From the NCBI GenBank assembly GCA_046349255.1, contig JAXMCR010000004.1:62001-126000 (forward strand): a stretch of DNA of 64,000 nt, in the 5' to 3' direction. Positions 26,321-34,891 of the stretch are shown here, piece after piece; the stretch's first letter is position 1, and each line of letters starts with the position of its first letter. The stretch comes from DAIODI01 sp046349255. Its GTDB lineage: Bacteria; Pseudomonadota; Alphaproteobacteria; Rhizobiales; Aestuariivirgaceae. The position numbers and the translations under genes were made by a program. Under the pieces are notes generated by a model that was not told the DNA's origin, did no database searches, and was given only the letters and a program-made list of their open reading frames with translations.

Positions 26321-28222
26321 ATGAGCCGTTACGCGGACGTTTACGGGCGCTGGAAGCGCGATCCCGACGGATTCTGGGCCGACGCCGCCCGGGCGATCGA
26401 CTGGGTACGGCCCTGGGATCGGGTTTCCGGCGAAGTCGACGGCCTCCACCGCTGGTTCATCGGGGCGGAGTGCAACACCGCCTGGAACTGCCTCGACCGG
26501 CACGTGAAGGCGGGCCGGGGGGCCCAGACGGCGCTGATCTACGACTCCCCCGTGACCGGCGCGAAGTCGTCCTACACGTATGAAGAACTCACCGACGAGG
26601 TTTCGACGTTCGCCGCCGCGCTGGAAGACCTTGGCGTGCGGAACGGCGACCGCGTCATCGTCTACATGCCGATGGTGCCGGAGGCGGTCATCGCGATGCT
26701 CGCCTGCGCGAGGCTCGGCGCGATCCATTCCGTCGTGTTCGGAGGATTTGCCCCGAACGAACTCGCCACCCGCATCAACGACGCCAAGCCGAAGGCGATC
26801 GTGTCGGCCTCCTGCGGCATCGAGCCGGGGCGCGTCATCCCCTACAAGCCGATGCTCGACCAGGCGCTCGAGGTGGCCGCGCATCGTCCGGAGGCCTGCG
26901 TGATCCTGCAGCGCCCGCAGGTGACGGCGGACCTCAAGCCGGGCCGCGATCACGACTGGGCGGCGATCGTGCGCGTCGCCCGCTCGTTCGGGCGCAAGGC
27001 TGACTGCGTGCCGGTGAAGGCGACGGACCCGCTCTACATCCTCTACACCTCCGGCACCACCGGCCAGCCGAAGGGCGTGGTGCGCGACAACGGCGGCCAC
27101 ATGGTGGCGCTGCGCTGGAGCATGGAGAACCTCTACGGCATGAAGCCGGGCGAGGTGTTCTGGGCCGCTTCCGACGTCGGCTGGGTGGTCGGGCACAGCT
27201 ACATCGTCTACGCGCCGCTGCTCCACGGCTGCACCACGATCTGCTTCGAGGGCAAGCCCGTCGGAACGCCCGACGCCGGCACCTTCTGGCGGGTCGTCGC
27301 GGAGCACAAGGTCGCGGCGCTGTTCACTGCGCCCACCGCGTTCCGCGCGATCAAGAAGGAGGACCCGGACGGCACGTTTATCGGCAAGTACGACCTTGCG
27401 GGCTTTCGCACGCTGTTCCTTGCCGGCGAGCGCGCCGACCCGGACACGGTGCAGTGGGCCGAGCAGAAACTGAAGGTGCCGGTGATCGACCACTGGTGGC
27501 AGACGGAGACCGGCTGGGCGATCGCCGGCAATCCCGTGGGCCTCGGCATGCTGCCGGTGAAGTACGGCTCACCCACCGTGCCGATGCCGGGCTACGACGT
27601 GCACATCCTCGATGAGGGCGGCCACGAGGTCGAGGCGGGCAAGCTCGGCGCGATCTGCGTGAAGCTGCCGCTGCCGCCGTCCTGCCTGCCGACGCTGTGG
27701 AACGCGGACGACCGCTTCCGCAAGAGCTACCTCACCCACTTCCCCGGCTACTACGAGACGGCGGACGCGGGCTACAAGGATGCCGACGGCTACCTCTACA
27801 TCATGGCCCGCACCGACGACATCATCAACGTCGCGGGGCATCGCCTGTCGACCGGCGGCATGGAGGAGGTGCTTGCCGGCCATCCCAACGTGGCCGAGTG
27901 CGCGGTGGTCGGTGTGCACGACGCGCTGAAGGGTCAGGTGCCGCTGGGCTTCATCGTGCTGAAGAGCGGGGTGACCAAGGAGCCCGCCGAGATCGAAAAG
28001 GAATGCGTGCAGCGCGTACGAGACCAGATCGGCGCGGTGGCCTCGCTCAAGTCGGTCATCACCGTGAAGCGCCTGCCCAAGACGCGCTCTGGAAAAATCC
28101 TCCGCGCGACGATGCGCAAGATCGCCGACAAGGAGGAGTACAAGATGCCCGCGACCATTGACGATCCTGTCATCCTGGAGGAGATAACCGCCGCGATGAA
28201 GGTGAAGGGGATCGGCGTCTAG
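26321..28222 (+). CDS. prpE: Propionyl-CoA synthetase
   Basis: 633 residues of the acetyl/propionyl-CoA synthetase family, of PrpE length and type. It has the N-terminal acyl-CoA synthetase domain (YADVYGRWKRDPDGFW), P-loop YTSGTTGQPKGVVRD, SDVGWVVGHSYIVY, DHWWQTETGW, and C-terminal LPKTRSGKILRATM with the acetylatable Lys. It makes propionyl-CoA (or other short acyl-CoA) from the acid, CoA and ATP. No methylcitrate-cycle gene is adjacent. A GGGAGGA site precedes the ATG; an SDR gene follows 32 bases later. Confidence 0.9.
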   Translation: MSRYADVYGRWKRDPDGFWADAARAIDWVRPWDRVSGEVDGLHRWFIGAECNTAWNCLDRHVKAGRGAQTALIYDSPVTGAKSSYTYEELTDEVSTFAAALEDLGVRNGDRVIVYMPMVPEAVIAMLACARLGAIHSVVFGGFAPNELATRINDAKPKAIVSASCGIEPGRVIPYKPMLDQALEVAAHRPEACVILQRPQVTADLKPGRDHDWAAIVRVARSFGRKADCVPVKATDPLYILYTSGTTGQPKGVVRDNGGHMVALRWSMENLYGMKPGEVFWAASDVGWVVGHSYIVYAPLLHGCTTICFEGKPVGTPDAGTFWRVVAEHKVAALFTAPTAFRAIKKEDPDGTFIGKYDLAGFRTLFLAGERADPDTVQWAEQKLKVPVIDHWWQTETGWAIAGNPVGLGMLPVKYGSPTVPMPGYDVHILDEGGHEVEAGKLGAICVKLPLPPSCLPTLWNADDRFRKSYLTHFPGYYETADAGYKDADGYLYIMARTDDIINVAGHRLSTGGMEEVLAGHPNVAECAVVGVHDALKGQVPLGFIVLKSGVTKEPAEIEKECVQRVRDQIGAVASLKSVITVKRLPKTRSGKILRATMRKIADKEEYKMPATIDDPVILEEITAAMKVKGIGV

Positions 28223-28254
28223 GCCGCCCCGCCGGCCAAGGGAGTCGAAACGGA

Positions 28255-29037
28255 ATGGGCACGCTGTCGAACAAGGTTGCAATCGTCACCGGCGGGGCGA
28301 ACGGCATCGGCAAGGCGTGCGCCGAACGCTACGTGGCCGAGGGCGCCAAGGTGGTGATCGCCGACGTCGCGGACGCGGCGGGCGAGGCGACCGCGAAGGA
28401 ACTGGGCGCCAATGTCCGCTACGTGCACTGCGACGTGGGCGATGCGAAACAGGTCGCGAACCTCGTCGCCGAGACGCTGAAGGCGTTCGGCTCGATCGAC
28501 GTGCTCGTCAACAACGCCGGCGTCATCAAGGGCGCCGACTTCCTCGACGTCACCGAAGCCGACTTCGATGCGGTGCTGCGCGTGAACCTGAAGGGCGCGT
28601 TCCTCGTCGGCCAGGCGTGCGCGCGCCAGATGGTCGAGCAGGTGAAGGCCGGCCGGAAGCCCGGGTCCGTCATCAACATGTCGTCGGTGCAGGCGGTGTT
28701 CGCGATCGCCAACCAGGTGCCCTATACGCTGTCGAAAGGCGGCATCAACCAGCTGACCAAGGTGATGGCGCTGTCGCTCGCGCCTTACGGCATTCGCTGC
28801 AACGCCATCGGTCCGGGCTCGATCAAGACGGAGATCCTGAAGGCGGTGCTGACGGACGAGGCGGCGCGCACCCGCATCCTGTCGCGCACGCCGCTCGGCC
28901 GCATCGGCGAGCCGTCTGAGATCGCCTCGATCGCCGTATTCCTCGCCTCCGACGATGCGAGCTACGTGACCGGCCAGACGATCTACGCCGACGGCGGCCG
29001 CCTGCCGCTCAACTACACGGTGCCGGTAAAGTCCTGA
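28255..29037 (+). CDS. SDR family oxidoreductase (3-oxoacyl reductase-like)
   Basis: 260 residues of a classical SDR. TGGANGIG binds the cofactor, NNAG is present, the catalytic residues are Ser in INMSSVQ and YTLSK, and the C-terminus has TGQTIYADGG. The Asp after the second strand (VVIADVAD) suggests NAD(H). The substrate is unknown. It follows prpE and abuts the convergent small SDR-like gene with no gap, the two stop codons together making TGATCA. Confidence 0.9.
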   Translation: MGTLSNKVAIVTGGANGIGKACAERYVAEGAKVVIADVADAAGEATAKELGANVRYVHCDVGDAKQVANLVAETLKAFGSIDVLVNNAGVIKGADFLDVTEADFDAVLRVNLKGAFLVGQACARQMVEQVKAGRKPGSVINMSSVQAVFAIANQVPYTLSKGGINQLTKVMALSLAPYGIRCNAIGPGSIKTEILKAVLTDEAARTRILSRTPLGRIGEPSEIASIAVFLASDDASYVTGQTIYADGGRLPLNYTVPVKS

Positions 29038-29637
29038 TCAGCCGACGATGATCACCTGGCCGGTGATCGCACCCTCGACGCTCTTGGCGTAGGCGAGGCC
29101 GACGCGGGCCGACGACACCGGCTCATGGCCGGGGAAGAAGCCTTCGTACTTCTTCGCCGACTCCTGGAGCAGGCCCGGGCTCACGACGTTGATCCGAATG
29201 CTGCGCGGCAGTTCGATCGCCGCGCCGGTGACGAAACCGGCGAGCGCCGCGTTGACCGTGGAGGCGTTCGCGCCGGCGCGGATCGGGTCGCGGTCAAGCA
29301 CGCCCGACGTCAGCGTGAACGAGCCGCCGTCGGCGATGATCGGAATGCCGGCGAGCACGAGGTCCACCTGGCCCATCAGCTTGTCCTTGAGGCCCGACAT
29401 GAACTGGTCGTGCGTCATCTGGACGAGCGGTCCGAAGTGAACGTGACCGGCGGTCGCGACCACGGCGTCGACCTTGCCGACCTTCTTGTACATCGCCTCG
29501 ATCGAGGCGCGGTCGGTGAGGTCGACCTTCACGTCGCCCGACGAGCGGCCGGCCTTCACGATCTCGTGGCGGGCGCCCAGTTCCTTCGCCGCGGCCTTGC
29601 CGACGGTGCCTTCGGCGCCAACGATCAGGATACGCAT
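29038..29637 (-). CDS. Short SDR-like Rossmann protein
   Basis: 199 residues, MRILIVGAEGTVGKAAAKEL at the N-terminus, a Rossmann fold with GxxGxxG. It belongs to a family of short dehydrogenases of about 200 residues often annotated as SDR. The usual YxxxK is not evident; the segment after LTSGVLDRDP lacks a clear Tyr-Lys pair, so catalysis may differ or be lost. The ATG at 29637 is 2 bases after the trcR stop, so it is likely co-expressed with trcR. Confidence 0.83.
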   Translation of the reverse strand: MRILIVGAEGTVGKAAAKELGARHEIVKAGRSSGDVKVDLTDRASIEAMYKKVGKVDAVVATAGHVHFGPLVQMTHDQFMSGLKDKLMGQVDLVLAGIPIIADGGSFTLTSGVLDRDPIRAGANASTVNAALAGFVTGAAIELPRSIRINVVSPGLLQESAKKYEGFFPGHEPVSSARVGLAYAKSVEGAITGQVIIVG

Positions 29638-29639
29638 GG

Positions 29640-30350
29640 TTATTCCCCTTCCTCTTCGTCGCGCTTCAGCGGCTTGAGCTTCGCGAACACGGATTCGGCG
29701 TCGTAGGTCTCCGCGCCCTCGACGTGGCGCGGATCTTCGGGAAGCACTTCCGGGCCCTCGCGCAGCGTCTCGGACGCCGGCAGCAGCGTCGTGGTCGGCG
29801 CGCCGGACTCGACCATCGCGCTCCCCGACTTGCGGGCCGCCTTGCGCACCGCGAGGTCGAGCTCGAGCTGCGAGCACAGCCCCAGCGTCACGGGGTCGAC
29901 CGGCTTGATGTTCGCCGAGTTCCAATGCGAGCGGTCACGGATCGACTGGATCGTCTGCTTGGTCGTGCCGACCAGCTTGATGATCGCCGCATCCGGCAGT
30001 TCCGGGTGATTGCGCAAGAGCCAGGCGATCGCGTCCGGCCGGTCCTGGCGGCGCGAGACCGGCGTGTAGCGTGGGCCGCGGCGCGGCTTTACCGGGATCG
30101 CCACCTTCGACTCGAAGATCTTCAGGCGATACTCCGGGTTCGCCTCGCCGGCGACCAGCTCCTCGCGGGTCAGCTGGCCCGACGCGACGGGGTCGAGGCC
30201 CTTGATGCCCTGCGCCACGTCGCCGTCGGCAATCCCCTTCACTTCGAGTTCGTGCAGATGGCAGAAGTCGGCGATCTGCCGGAACGTGAGGCCGGTGTTC
30301 TCGACGAGCCAAACGGCCGTCGCCTTGGGCATCAGCGGAGGATTGGACAT
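29640..30350 (-). CDS. trcR: Cell-cycle transcriptional regulator TrcR (DUF1013)
   Basis: 236 residues matching DUF1013/TrcR, a regulator conserved in alphaproteobacteria. The N-terminus MSNPPLMPKATAVWLVENTG and LTFRQIADFCHLHELEVKGI, the central YTPVSRRQDRPDAIAWLLRNHPEL cut into two family blocks, and a helix-turn-helix-like IIKLVGTTKQTIQSIRDR are all typical. The last 40 residues are variable and acidic. The ATG at 30350 is the family start; the open frame continues upstream without homology. It heads a two-gene operon with the small SDR. Confidence 0.9.
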   Translation of the reverse strand: MSNPPLMPKATAVWLVENTGLTFRQIADFCHLHELEVKGIADGDVAQGIKGLDPVASGQLTREELVAGEANPEYRLKIFESKVAIPVKPRRGPRYTPVSRRQDRPDAIAWLLRNHPELPDAAIIKLVGTTKQTIQSIRDRSHWNSANIKPVDPVTLGLCSQLELDLAVRKAARKSGSAMVESGAPTTTLLPASETLREGPEVLPEDPRHVEGAETYDAESVFAKLKPLKRDEEEGE

Positions 30351-30501
30351 GGCATTGCTCCTTCGGGCACCGCCGGTTGGAAACCCAATCCAGCGGTCAA
30401 AACCAACACTTTTCAGGGAATGCGCAGGGTTATAGGCGTGCCGGACCGATCGCGCAATCGCCATTTCGGCATGGGCGTGCGCCGCGGATTGCGGGCCGCG
30501 G

Positions 30502-31497
30502 TCAACCCATCGTGAGCACGATCTTCCCGATGTGGGCGGAGGATTCCATCAGCGCGTGCGACTGGGCCGCCTGCTCGAGCAGGAACGTCTTGAAGATCTG
30601 CGGCCGGATCTTGCCCGCCTCGATGAGCGGCCAGATTTTCTCCTCGAGCGCACGCGCGATCTCGGCCTTCTCGGCGACGGAGCGGATGCGCAGCGTCGAG
30701 CCCGTGAGGTAGAGGCGCTTCAGCATCACCGGCATCAGGTCGATCTCGACCTTGGAGCCTTGCAGGAACGCGATGTTGACGATGCGCCCGTCGCGCGCCG
30801 CGGCCTGCACGTTGCGGGCGACGTAGGACCCGCCGACCATGTCGAGGATTACGTCCGCGCCCTTGCCGCCGGTCGCCTCCTTCACCACCGCGACGAAATC
30901 CTCCGTGCGGTAGTTGATGCCGCGTTCGCCGCCCAGCGCCTCGCAGGCGCGGCACTTGTCGTCGGAGCCGGCGGTCGCGAACACGCGTGCGCCCATGGCC
31001 TTCGCCATCTGGATCGCCGTCGTGCCGATGCCGGACGATCCGCCGTGGCACAGGAACACCTCGCCCGCCTTGAGCCGGCCGCGGTCGAACACGTTCGTCC
31101 ACACGGTGAAGAACGTCTCCGGCAGCCCCGCCGCCTCGACCATCGAGAGGCCCTTCGGCACGGGGAGCGCGTTCGCCTCGGCGACGACCGCGTAGTGGGC
31201 ATAGCCGCCGCCCGCGACCAGCGCGCACACGGCGTCGCCCGCCTTGAAGCGCCTGGCGTTGGGCCCGCGCGCGACCACAGTTCCGGCGATCTCGAGGCCG
31301 GGCGTGTCCGGCGCGCCGGGCGGCGGCGGATAGCCGCCCTGGCGCTGCAGCACGTCCGGCCGGTTGACGCCGGCGGCGGCGACCTCGACGAGGATCTCGC
31401 CCTCCTTCGGCGACGGCACGGGCAGGGTCACCGGCTTCAGCACCTCCGGGCCGCCCGGGCTCGTGATCGAGATCGCCTGCATCGTCTTGTCGGTCAT
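30502..31497 (-). CDS. NAD(P)H quinone oxidoreductase (zeta-crystallin/PIG3 type)
   Basis: 331 residues of the zinc-free medium-chain dehydrogenase family. The N-terminal GroES-like part includes AAGVNRPDVLQRQGGYPPPP, and the cofactor part has GSSGIGTTAIQMAKAMGARV, with residues suited to NADPH. It should reduce quinones by one or two electrons. ATG 31497 is used; ATG 31482 (MQAISI) is also possible and is the start in some homologues. It is divergent from the DUF1192 gene. Confidence 0.9.
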   Translation of the reverse strand: MTDKTMQAISITSPGGPEVLKPVTLPVPSPKEGEILVEVAAAGVNRPDVLQRQGGYPPPPGAPDTPGLEIAGTVVARGPNARRFKAGDAVCALVAGGGYAHYAVVAEANALPVPKGLSMVEAAGLPETFFTVWTNVFDRGRLKAGEVFLCHGGSSGIGTTAIQMAKAMGARVFATAGSDDKCRACEALGGERGINYRTEDFVAVVKEATGGKGADVILDMVGGSYVARNVQAAARDGRIVNIAFLQGSKVEIDLMPVMLKRLYLTGSTLRIRSVAEKAEIARALEEKIWPLIEAGKIRPQIFKTFLLEQAAQSHALMESSAHIGKIVLTMG

Positions 31498-31602
31498 GGT
31501 TGGGGTTCCGCTCGGATCGCTGATTGGCCTTGATGCTCTAGCCGCCAGACCGCACATAGTGCAACCCGACTGAGTTTTTCGCCGCACAGGAGGCCACCGC
31601 CC

Positions 31603-31794
31603 ATGGACCCGGAAGACCTGCTGCCGAAGAAGCGCCGCACCGAGATCGTGATCGGCGAGGACGTGACGCTGCTGTCGGTCGCCGAACTCGAGCACCGGAT
31701 CGACCTCCTCAAGGGGGAGATCGAGCGGCTCACCGCCGCCATCGGTTCGAAAAAGGACAGTCGCCAGGCGGCCGACTCGTTCTTCAAGCGCTAG
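31603..31794 (+). CDS. DUF1192 family small protein
   Basis: 63 residues: MDPEDLLPKKRRTEIVIGED then LSVAELEHRIDLLKGEIERL, a helix with heptad-like leucines, and a C-terminal ADSFFKR. This is the DUF1192 pattern, widespread in alphaproteobacteria and without known function. AGGAGG lies upstream of the ATG. The gene stands alone between a quinone reductase and the sRNA candidate. Confidence 0.88.
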   Translation: MDPEDLLPKKRRTEIVIGEDVTLLSVAELEHRIDLLKGEIERLTAAIGSKKDSRQAADSFFKR

Positions 31795-31860
31795 GGCAAG
31801 TGGCCGTGGTTATTGGGGAATCAACGGATACGGCAAAAATTTTCTTAAAGTTGCCGTTCA

Positions 31861-31868
31861 TTAACCAT
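31861..31868 (+). promoter_or_regulatory. CtrA-type half box
   Basis: TTAACCAT is the known 8-base form of the CtrA recognition site, and another TTAA lies 12 bases upstream at 31845-31848. It sits near the -35 position of the likely sRNA start around 31899. Confidence 0.45.
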
Positions 31869-31898
31869 TTGGTAATCGGTGCAGCAATATTCTCGTAA

Positions 31899-32000
31899 CC
31901 GTAATCCAGTGTTCTGGATTCCTCGAGTGGCTCCTGTCCACTCTGTTTGACGCCTCCCTGTTAGCCTTGAGAGCCGCGCTCACTGCCGCGGCTCTTTTTT
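31899..32000 (+). ncRNA. Candidate small RNA with three hairpins and a terminator
   Basis: Three perfect hairpins follow each other: 31903-31920 (AATCCAG/CTGGATT), 31925-31943 (GAGTGG/CCACTC, with the loop CTCCTGT that could pair with ribosome sites), and 31970-31995 (AGAGCCGCG/CGCGGCTCT) followed by six T, a textbook terminator. No gene ends close upstream on this strand that would need it, since DUF1192 stops at 31794. The 5' end is estimated only. It resembles in size and layout the rhizobial cell-cycle sRNA EcpR1, but homology is not shown. Confidence 0.6.
31969..32000 (+). terminator. Rho-independent terminator of the sRNA candidate
   Basis: A 9-base-pair GC-rich stem with an 8-base loop and six terminal T. 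It could alternatively end a long DUF1192 transcript. Confidence 0.8.
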
Positions 32001-32049
32001 CGGCAAGGTTCTTGCTTCTCATCCTCCACCAAAGGTACGGCGTGTCATA

Positions 32050-32078
32050 TTGACCGTTGCCCGGCGGGTATCCATGAT
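32050..32078 (+). promoter_or_regulatory. Sigma-70-type promoter for rcdA, with a leader hairpin
   Basis: The -35 TTGACC (32050-32055), 17-base spacer and -10 CATGAT (32073-32078) point at rcdA. A perfect hairpin GATCGCTC/GAGCGATC at 32076-32096 follows immediately and would form near the 5' end of the message, just before the ribosome site. Confidence 0.5.
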
Positions 32079-32115
32079 CGCTCTCGGGGAGCGATCCTAG
32101 TGAGGAGTGCGGGGA

Positions 32116-32667
32116 ATGTCGGAAGCAGGGACACCTGCGGGCAAGGCGTCTATTGCCGCGCCGGTTGATTTCTTTTCCCGCTTCACCGCGTCTGACCAGT
32201 TCCAGAAGGTGTTTCAGGAAGGGATGGGCCTTGTCGAGGACACGGCCAACTATCTCGACGGTCCCGGCCGCCGGGACGCCCGCTCGCTCGACCGGCACGG
32301 GGCGATCGCCTACGCCACGGAAAGCATGCGCCTCACGACCCGCCTGATGCAGATGGCCTCCTGGCTCCTCCTCCAGCGGGCGATCAGCCAGGGCGAAGTG
32401 GCGCCGGACGCCGCCTCGACCGAGAAGAACCGGATCAATCTCGCCGAAGTCGGCCCCGGAACGCCGCTCTCCGGCGGCGAACAGCTGCCGAAGGACCTGC
32501 TCGGCCTCGTCGAGCGCAGCCTCAGGCTGCTCCAGCGCATCGAGACGCTCGACCAGATGATCACCGACCGCCGCCAGCCGGGCCAGCCGGTGAACGCGGT
32601 GGCGAACCACCTGACGCTGCTTCGGACGGTGTTCACGCCGGGCACGAACGGAGAACCGGCGGCCTGA
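32116..32667 (+). CDS. rcdA: RcdA, ClpXP protease adaptor (DUF1465)
   Basis: 183 residues of DUF1465/RcdA. In Caulobacter this adaptor works with CpdR and PopA to deliver CtrA and other proteins to ClpXP. The conserved blocks DFFSRFTASDQFQKVFQEGM, ESMRLTTRLMQMASWLLLQR and the C-terminal LVERSLRLLQRIETLDQM predict a helical bundle. The tail after about 160 is variable, as in the family. The ATG at 32116 follows a GGAG site and is preferred over a GTG at 32107. It is convergent with rpmE. Confidence 0.88.
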   Translation: MSEAGTPAGKASIAAPVDFFSRFTASDQFQKVFQEGMGLVEDTANYLDGPGRRDARSLDRHGAIAYATESMRLTTRLMQMASWLLLQRAISQGEVAPDAASTEKNRINLAEVGPGTPLSGGEQLPKDLLGLVERSLRLLQRIETLDQMITDRRQPGQPVNAVANHLTLLRTVFTPGTNGEPAA

Positions 32668-32715
32668 ACGGCGCGCCGGCTCTTAAAGCCCGCAGAGTTA
32701 AACCCGGAAGACGGG

Positions 32716-32937
32716 TTACTTCTTCAGGAACGAGAACTTCTGGTTGAACTTCGACAGGCGGCCGCCGCGGTCGACGAGCTGCTGGTTGCCGCCGGTCCAC
32801 GCCGGGTGCGACTTCGGGTCGATGTCGAGCTGCAGCGTGTCGCCCTTCTTGCCCCACGTGGAGCGGGTCTCGAAGGCGGTGCCGTCGGTCATCACGACCT
32901 TGATCGTGTGGTAGTCGGGATGAATGTTCTTCTTCAT
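32716..32937 (-). CDS. rpmE: 50S ribosomal protein L31
   Basis: 73 residues, MKKNIHPDYHTIKVVMTDGT at the N-terminus and SHPAWTGGNQQLVDRGGR inside, typical of alphaproteobacterial bL31. There are no cysteines, so it is the zinc-free form. The ATG at 32937 follows a GAGG-type site. It is divergent from the ABC exporter gene. A short hairpin (AACCCG/CGGGTT, 32701-32717) overlaps its end. Confidence 0.96.
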   Translation of the reverse strand: MKKNIHPDYHTIKVVMTDGTAFETRSTWGKKGDTLQLDIDPKSHPAWTGGNQQLVDRGGRLSKFNQKFSFLKK

Positions 32938-33066
32938 CACGGCCTCTTTCTCATCTAGCTGCCGTTTAAGGATGCGGCTCTCTACACGAGCGAAGTGCCG
33001 CATGCAAGGCGGGATGCAGCGTTTGCGCCTTGTTTCGACCCGTCATTGGGCGCTAAACGAGCCGTC

Positions 33067-34878
33067 ATGAGCCGCACCGACACTGCCGAAGCGACGCCCG
33101 AACCCCGCGTGGTCTCGAAGACCGGCCGGGCGGGCTCCCGGAACCTCACGCCCCTCGTCGACCTCCTGCCGTACCTCACGCGCTATCCGCTGCAGCTCAT
33201 CCTCGCGATGGTGTTCCTGCTGCTCGCGGCCGGCGCGACGCTCGCGGTGCCGCTCGCCGTGCGCCGCGTCATCGACCACGGCTTCAACGCCGACAATATC
33301 GCGCTGGTGAACCAGTATTTCGCCGTCATGGTGGCGGTCGTCGGCGTGCTGGCGGTCGCGAGCTCGGCGCGCTTCTATTTCGTCACCTGGCTCGGCGAAC
33401 GCATGGTCGCCGACATCCGCGACAAGGTGTTCAGCCGGCTCCTCGAGCTCTCCCCCAGCTTTTACGAGACGGTTCAGACGGGTGAGGTCGTCTCGCGCCT
33501 CACCGCCGACACCACGCAGATCAAGTCGCTGTTCGGCTCCTCGATCTCGATGGCGCTGCGCAACCTCGTGATGATGATCGGCGCGGTCGCCATGATGATC
33601 TTCACGAGCGTGAAGATGTCGGGCCTCGTGCTGTTGGCGATCCCGCTGATCGTGCTGCCGCTGGTGCTGTTCGGCAGGCGCGTGCGGCGCCTCGCGCGCG
33701 AGGCGCAGGACACGCTCGCCTCCGCCGCCGCGCTTGCGCAGGAGTCGCTCACCAACGTGCAGACCGTGCAGGCGGCGGGCCAGGAGAAGCGGCTCGTCGC
33801 CTCGTTCGACAAGGCGACCGAATTCGCCTTCACCGCCGCCCGCGACCGCACGGCCGCGCGCGCTGCGCTCACCGCCGCGATCATCTTCCTCGCCGCCGGC
33901 GCCGTCGTCGCGATCCTCTGGTACGGCGCGCAGGAGGTTTTGGCCGGCCGGCTCACCGGCGGGACGCTCGGCCAGTTCGTGCTCTATGCAACGCTCGCCG
34001 CAACCTCGCTCGGCGCGCTCTCGGAAATCTGGAGCGAGGTGCAGCTCGCCGCCGGCGCGGCCGAGCGCCTCACCGAACTCCTGCGCACCGAGCCGCAGAT
34101 CGCCGCGCCGAAGAACCCGCAGCGGATGCCATCGCCGGCGATCGGCTCCGTCGCCTTCGAGGACGTCACCTTCCGCTACCCGAGCCGTCCCGACCAGTCG
34201 GCGCTCGAAGGCATGTCGTTCGCCGTCGAGCCCGGCCTCACCGCGGCGATCGTCGGGCCGTCCGGGGCCGGCAAGACCACGATCTTCAACCTCATCCTGC
34301 GCTTCTACGACGTCGCGTCCGGCGTCGTGCGCGTCGACGGCATGGACGTGCGCGCCGTTGATCCGCACGACCTGCGCTCGCGCATCGCGGTGGTGCCGCA
34401 GGAGCCGCAGATCTTCATCGGCACGATCGCCGACAACATCCGCTTCGCGCGCCCCGAAGCGACTGCGGAAGAGGTCGCCGCGGCAGCCGACGCCGCCCGT
34501 GTCAGCGAGTTTGCATCGCGCCTGCCGCAGGGGCTCGACACGCGCGTCGGCGAGCGCGGCGTGACGCTGTCGGGCGGCCAGCGGCAGCGCATCGCGATCG
34601 CCCGCGCATTGTTGAAGAACGCGCCGATCCTGCTCCTCGACGAAGCGACGAGCGCACTCGACGCCGAGAGTGAAACGCTGGTGCAGGCAGCCCTCGAGCG
34701 GCTGATGGCGGGGCGCACCACGCTGGTGATCGCGCATCGCCTGGCGACCGTGCGCAACGCCGATCGCATCCTCGTGCTCGACGGCGGCCGCATCGTCGCC
34801 TCGGGCAGCCACGACGAACTGATGCGCCGCGACGGCCTTTACCAGCGGCTCGCGAAGCTCCAGTTCCAGGCAGCCTGA
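33067..34878 (+). CDS. ABC exporter (ABCB half-transporter, TM plus ATPase)
   Basis: 603 residues. Six membrane helices span about 40-320, followed by an ATPase with Walker A GPSGAGKT, the Q-loop in VVPQEP, signature LSGGQRQR, Walker B ILLLDEATSALD and the H-loop IAHR. It works as a homodimer in the inner membrane and exports a lipid or hydrophobic compound. It resembles MsbA and multidrug exporters of alphaproteobacteria, but the substrate is not clear. The ATG at 33067 was preferred over an upstream GTG/ATG frame that overlaps the rpmE leader. Confidence 0.92.
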   Translation: MSRTDTAEATPEPRVVSKTGRAGSRNLTPLVDLLPYLTRYPLQLILAMVFLLLAAGATLAVPLAVRRVIDHGFNADNIALVNQYFAVMVAVVGVLAVASSARFYFVTWLGERMVADIRDKVFSRLLELSPSFYETVQTGEVVSRLTADTTQIKSLFGSSISMALRNLVMMIGAVAMMIFTSVKMSGLVLLAIPLIVLPLVLFGRRVRRLAREAQDTLASAAALAQESLTNVQTVQAAGQEKRLVASFDKATEFAFTAARDRTAARAALTAAIIFLAAGAVVAILWYGAQEVLAGRLTGGTLGQFVLYATLAATSLGALSEIWSEVQLAAGAAERLTELLRTEPQIAAPKNPQRMPSPAIGSVAFEDVTFRYPSRPDQSALEGMSFAVEPGLTAAIVGPSGAGKTTIFNLILRFYDVASGVVRVDGMDVRAVDPHDLRSRIAVVPQEPQIFIGTIADNIRFARPEATAEEVAAAADAARVSEFASRLPQGLDTRVGERGVTLSGGQRQRIAIARALLKNAPILLLDEATSALDAESETLVQAALERLMAGRTTLVIAHRLATVRNADRILVLDGGRIVASGSHDELMRRDGLYQRLAKLQFQAA

Positions 34879-34891
34879 CGCTGCCCCGCGA

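Larger units (their letters stand above)
31795..32115. other. Structured intergenic region upstream of rcdA
   Basis: These 321 bases hold no protein gene but several signals: an inverted repeat CGGCAA/TTGCCG at 31831-31856, a CtrA-type half box TTAACCAT at 31861-31868, the sRNA candidate at 31899-32000, the rcdA promoter at 32050-32078 and a leader hairpin at 32076-32096. AT content is clearly higher at 31835-31895 than in the flanking genes. Confidence 0.7.
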
